From positions 5,032 through 38,317 of the forward strand of contig CAMPET010000358.1 of the NCBI GenBank assembly GCA_946803715.1: a stretch of 33,286 bases of DNA, read 5' to 3'. The notes beneath the pieces were generated by a model. The model did not search any database and was not told where the DNA came from. It worked only from the letters and a program-made list of their open reading frames with translations. This document shows, in pieces, positions 32,553 through 33,286 of the stretch. The translations under genes and the position numbers were made by a program. Each line of letters begins with the position of its first letter. The first letter of the stretch is position 1. Origin of the DNA: Beroe ovata. Lineage: Eukaryota; Ctenophora; Nuda; Beroida; Beroidae.

Positions 32553-32690
32553 TTACCCGCGATATCCGAAAGCTTGAGGATCAACATTGCGAAGAAATTC
32601 GGTAATATTGAATATTTCGAAAAGTAATTCTTCTTCTTCTCGAATTATATCTGTAACATCAGCTACTGCTTGTAGAGTTGGTTGCACCAT
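32553..32690 (-). CDS. Possible short coding segment, unknown
   Basis: A 45-codon frame from ATG (32690) to TAA (32553). It reads MVQPTLQAVADVTDIIREEE and then LLFEIFNITEFLRNVDPQAF, an amphipathic, protein-like composition. A donor-like GTAACC overlaps the stop, so it could also be an internal exon. An overlapping frame to its 3' side (32366-32542) ends in a Lys-rich segment, KKKLGAQAIDNLFSDW. I recognise neither. The evidence is only composition. Confidence 0.2.
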   Translation of the reverse strand: MVQPTLQAVADVTDIIREEEELLFEIFNITEFLRNVDPQAFGYRG

Positions 32691-32884
32691 CACACGAATT
32701 ATCGACCAATCCGCGCACTAGTTGCCTGAGACACATCCACCAGCTTCTTCTGCACAGAATATGATGTGCTCCATTATACCAAACTCAGCCATCACAATCA
32801 TCGTAATAACGTGTTGCTACCCGATAATAAACAGTTCATAAACCTCACGGCGGGAGTCAGATGGAAGCAGTAGATTATATCGGT

Positions 32885-33078
32885 TCACTGGTCACTGGTT
32901 ATGCGAATCTGTGATGGGCTCTGTGGGGGCTTTGCGGAAGCACCTCTCTCAGTCTCATACGTTAATACCTCCTCCAATCCTGCATCTACAGTAACATATC
33001 CATTCCTCACTGGAGTTATTTCCTCACTGAATTCATGTTTGAGAAATTCCTCCGAGTTTCTACTGGCCGGTCCTGTTT
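32885..33078 (-). CDS. Probable last exon of an unknown gene entering from the right
   Basis: After an acceptor-like CCTACAG the minus strand is open for 63 codons to a TGA at 32885-32887. The tail is acidic and Ser-rich: NSEEFLKHEFSEEITPV, YVTVDAGLEEVLTYETE, then KPPQSPSQIRITSDQ. It looks like a disordered cytoplasmic or regulatory C-terminus. The frame is closed by a stop just upstream of the acceptor, which fits a spliced exon that starts in phase 1. No family is recognisable. Earlier exons would lie right of the window. Confidence 0.45.
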
Positions 33079-33286
33079 CTGTAGGTCATGGTTCTGTGTG
33101 AGATTGTGAAAACCGTTCCATTCGTCAGCATTTTCTGTCACGTGATCGGACGATCGTGTCACATGGAACGCGTGTGTCATTATCTGCTGGAGTGTATTGT
33201 CATCACTCATCCCCCCTATAATAGTTGCATGGTGGTCACACCGACACACACACACACTCAAAAAAGAGCTGAGAATGTGTCGCTCT

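Overview
This is animal nuclear DNA. The genes have many small GT-AG introns, and every protein I recognise belongs to an animal family (CCDC17, CEP95, POT1, TMEM187, an ITCH/WWP-type HECT ligase). A Ty1/copia element, a LINE fragment, palindromic MITE-like insertions and many (CA)n tracts fit an invertebrate. The phylum cannot be fixed from sequence alone. A non-bilaterian or another lineage with spliced-leader trans-splicing is plausible, because most recognised start codons lie 3-9 nt after a 3' splice-site-like sequence. Single Ns at 4066, 8089 and 30985 look like contig joins.

Left part (1-4066): a minus-strand Ty1/copia retrotransposon with a candidate 3' LTR (828-1163), RNase H, RT and integrase core. 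It is cut off at the N at 4066. On the other side of that N is the last coding exon of a HECT E3 ligase (+, 4105-4288).

Centre (5082-18426, minus): one large gene that I could assemble into 19 exons and 1278 codons, all in phase. It is a long CCDC17-type protein: N-terminal C2HC zinc finger, coiled coil, Pro/Thr repeats, then a series of C2-like beta domains. Its 3' half is present twice, as 5742-8088 and 8090-10422, separated only by the N at 8089. The truncated exon at the join shows that these are most likely two alleles of one locus left unmerged by the assembler. One allele carries a 10-bp deletion that shifts the frame. A single-exon secreted beta-trefoil plus aerolysin-like pore-forming protein gene (+, 14285-15187) lies inside intron 6, near a LINE remnant.

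Right-centre (18427-26858, plus): a GC-rich spacer holding two palindromic elements, each with perfect 8-bp target-site duplications. It is followed by three head-to-tail genes: TMEM187, POT1 (shelterin, with an OB3 that lacks the Holliday-junction-resolvase-like insert) and CEP95 (six exons). A poly(A) signal followed about 100 nt later by a splice acceptor between POT1 and CEP95 suggests operon-like processing.

Right end (26859-33286): gene-poor, with a candidate small + strand gene (27314-28527), microsatellites, a minisatellite, hairpins, and the probable last exon of a minus-strand gene that enters from beyond the window (32885-33078).
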